Source of the DNA: Comamonas sp. 26
Lineage (GTDB): Bacteria; Pseudomonadota; Gammaproteobacteria; Burkholderiales; Burkholderiaceae_C
Direction of reading: 5' to 3'
DNA length: 64,000 bases
Assembly: GCF_002754475.1 (NCBI RefSeq)
Contig: NZ_PEFL01000001.1
Coordinates: 2,294,001-2,358,000, forward strand
The notes below the pieces were generated by a model. It had not been told where the DNA came from and made no database searches. It saw only the letters and a program-made list of their open reading frames with translations. Positions 62,993 through 64,000 of the stretch are shown one piece after another. The position numbers and the translations under genes are program-made. The first letter of the stretch is position 1. Each line of letters opens with the position of its first letter.

Positions 62993-63697
62993 ATGCCCAG
63001 CCTAGGTAATACCGAAATTTCACCTGCAAATGCACAAGCACTTGCTTTCATGCAGCAGCGCCGCTCTACCCGCGCCTTTCTGCCGGATGCCGTGCCCGAT
63101 GCCCTGCTTGAGCAACTGCTGCTGACCGCACGCCAGGCCCCCAGCGGTGGCAATCTGCAGCCCGGCCAGTTAATTGCCGTACGCGGTGCGCTGCGCGAGC
63201 AATTGAGCAGTGCCCTGCTGCAAGACGTTGCAAACCAGGTGCCTGAATGCGAGGACTACGCCTACTTTCCCCGCCCTATGCCTATGCAGTTGCGCAAGCG
63301 TCAGGTGGCCTCAGCCCAGGCCCTGTATGGCGCTTTAGGCGTGGCCCGCGATGACCGCGCTGGGCGCGAGGCACAGTTTGCGCGCAACTACCAGTTCTTT
63401 GATGCCCCCGTGGCGCTGGTTGTCACCATCGACTCCCACTACGGCCCTGGCGGCTATATGGACCTGGGCATGACGCTCTACGGCCTGCAACTCGCCGCCG
63501 CAGCCATGGGCCTGGGCAGCTGCGCCATTGGAGCCCTCGCCTCCTACCCCGCCACCGTACGCCGCGTGCTGGGCTTGGCCGAGAACAAGCACATCGTCTG
63601 CGGTCTGGCCATCGGCTGGGCCGATGAAGCCGCCCCCGTCAACCAGACACAAACCACCCGCGCGCCGCTTGCCGAGTGGTTTCAAGTGATGGAGTAG
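62993..63697 (+). CDS. Nitroreductase-family oxidoreductase
   Basis: FMN-dependent reductase of 234 aa. It has the family N-terminus RRSTRAFLPDAVPDALLEQLL followed by ARQAPSGGNLQPGQ (the FMN-binding RxSxR and PSxxNxQPW-like segments) and a C-terminal GWADEAAPVNQTQTTR region. It is the last gene of the biotin-transport cluster, 27 bp after the thiolase. Its 5' leader contains a half-copy of the ATAGCTG repeat (GATAGCTGCAA). The role is unknown; a reduction step on the ligase/thiolase substrate is possible. Confidence 0.85.
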   Translation: MPSLGNTEISPANAQALAFMQQRRSTRAFLPDAVPDALLEQLLLTARQAPSGGNLQPGQLIAVRGALREQLSSALLQDVANQVPECEDYAYFPRPMPMQLRKRQVASAQALYGALGVARDDRAGREAQFARNYQFFDAPVALVVTIDSHYGPGGYMDLGMTLYGLQLAAAAMGLGSCAIGALASYPATVRRVLGLAENKHIVCGLAIGWADEAAPVNQTQTTRAPLAEWFQVME

Positions 63698-63708
63698 TCG
63701 CAAAAACA

Positions 63709-63788
63709 ATAGCTGCCAGCGCCTGCTACTCAAAGGCTCTGTAGAGAAACCATACCAAAAACCAAGAGCAGCAAGCGCAAGCAGCTAT
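63709..63788. repeat. ATAGCTG palindrome with long loop
   Basis: The left arm ATAGCTGCCAGCGCCTGCT (63709-63727) and right arm AGCAAGCGCAAGCAGCTAT (ending 63788) are imperfectly complementary and match the element at 48059. They are separated by about 40 bases, as if something was inserted into, or the loop expanded in, this copy. Confidence 0.55.
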
Positions 63789-63793
63789 CAATA

Positions 63794-63818
63794 AAAAAAG
63801 CGCTGCAAGTGCAGCGCT
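63794..63818 (-). terminator. Rho-independent terminator
   Basis: An 8-bp stem GCGCTGCA / TGCAGCGC with a 2-base loop, followed by seven T in the minus direction. It would end the transcript of the truncated minus-strand gene at the right edge, and possibly the nitroreductase transcript from the other side. Confidence 0.85.
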
Positions 63819-63860
63819 TAGATAAATACTCGCGAATCAGGCACGCCCCAACAAAGAGGC

Positions 63861-63930
63861 ACCAAGCAAGAGCCGCCTCGCGGCGAAGGTGCCATCCCCC
63901 TTGGGGGAAGCCGCAAAGCGGCTCAGGGGG
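63861..63930 (-). repeat. GC-rich 3'-end repeat, copy D
   Basis: Begins 6 bases after the stop of the truncated gene at the right edge. In the gene's direction: CCCCCTGAGCCGCTTTGCGGC, TTCCCCCAAGGGGGA, TGGCACC, CGCCGCGAGGCGGCTC. It shares its plan with copies A-C; its first hairpin matches copy B. Confidence 0.8.
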
Positions 63931-63936
63931 TAACTA

Positions 63937-64000
63937 TCAAAACGCCGGAAAGACGGAGCCCTTGAACTCTTTATCAATAAACTGACGCACTTCTTCCGAA
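63937..64000 (-). CDS. C-terminal end of a probable NlpA/MetQ-family lipoprotein (5' part outside window)
   Basis: Only the last 20-21 codons are in the window, read as SEEVRQFIDKEFKGSVFPAF before the TGA at 63937-63939. This ending (x-EEVRxFIxxxFKGxVxPA-aromatic) is what I know from methionine-type NlpA/MetQ binding lipoproteins in proteobacteria. Identification rests on this short piece alone. Confidence 0.45.
   Translation of the reverse strand, partial: SEEVRQFIDKEFKGSVFPAF

Noticed and set aside
1..64000. CRISPR arrays, prophage, insertion sequences, tRNA or rRNA genes
   Set aside because: No regularly spaced direct repeats, transposase or integrase genes, cloverleaf sequences or rRNA segments were recognised on either strand.

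Overview
The window reads as chromosome of a GC-rich betaproteobacterium of the family Comamonadaceae, most likely Comamonas or a close relative. The evidence is codon and base composition, the gene families present (class II ribonucleotide reductase, AmpR/class A beta-lactamase, CysTWA, BioMNY) and several families of short dispersed repeats that I associate with this family. The genus is an inference. I see no rRNA, tRNA, CRISPR array, prophage or insertion sequence. The ends cut two genes: hrpA on the left, and a NlpA/MetQ-like lipoprotein on the right.

Left part (1-26 kb). An RNA helicase (hrpA) is followed by a tightly overlapping five-gene efflux operon on the minus strand: outer-membrane channel, membrane fusion protein, RND pump, response regulator and histidine kinase. 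Next come a metallophosphoesterase broken by two single-base deletions at homopolymers, and an uncharacterised trio of two zinc-ribbon membrane proteins with a lipoprotein between them. An MFS transporter follows, then a four-gene TolC/HlyD/ABC-2 permease/ABC-2 permease operon with no ATPase gene.

Middle part (26-51 kb). This holds argA, a divergent SDR/LysR pair, a large autotransporter, a B12-dependent ribonucleotide reductase, an ArnT-like glycosyltransferase, a CLC channel, a divergent beta-lactamase/ampR pair, a GST, dsbB, the sulfate ABC operon (sbp-cysT-cysW-cysA), a small hydrolase, and a LysR/azoreductase pair.

Right part (51-64 kb). Two vitamin loci sit back to back around a 750-bp AT-rich gap. 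Leftwards, a clear TPP (thiamine pyrophosphate) riboswitch precedes a LuxE-like carboxylate-activating enzyme, a LuxC-like acyl reductase, an ABC importer with an NMT1/THI5-type binding protein, and an SDR. The gene set suggests uptake of a carboxylated thiamine fragment and its two-step reduction to an alcohol; this is the most interesting candidate for an undescribed system. Rightwards, an ECF biotin transporter (BioM-BioN-BioY) is overlapped by an acyl-CoA ligase, then a thiolase homologue lacking the usual second catalytic cysteine, and a nitroreductase.

Three repeat families are visible: a ~130-bp imperfect palindrome (2 copies), a ~75-bp GC-rich double-hairpin element always just after the stop codons of minus-strand genes (4 copies), and a short ATAGCTG...CAGCTAT palindrome with full and half copies, one of them inside the nrdJ reading frame.
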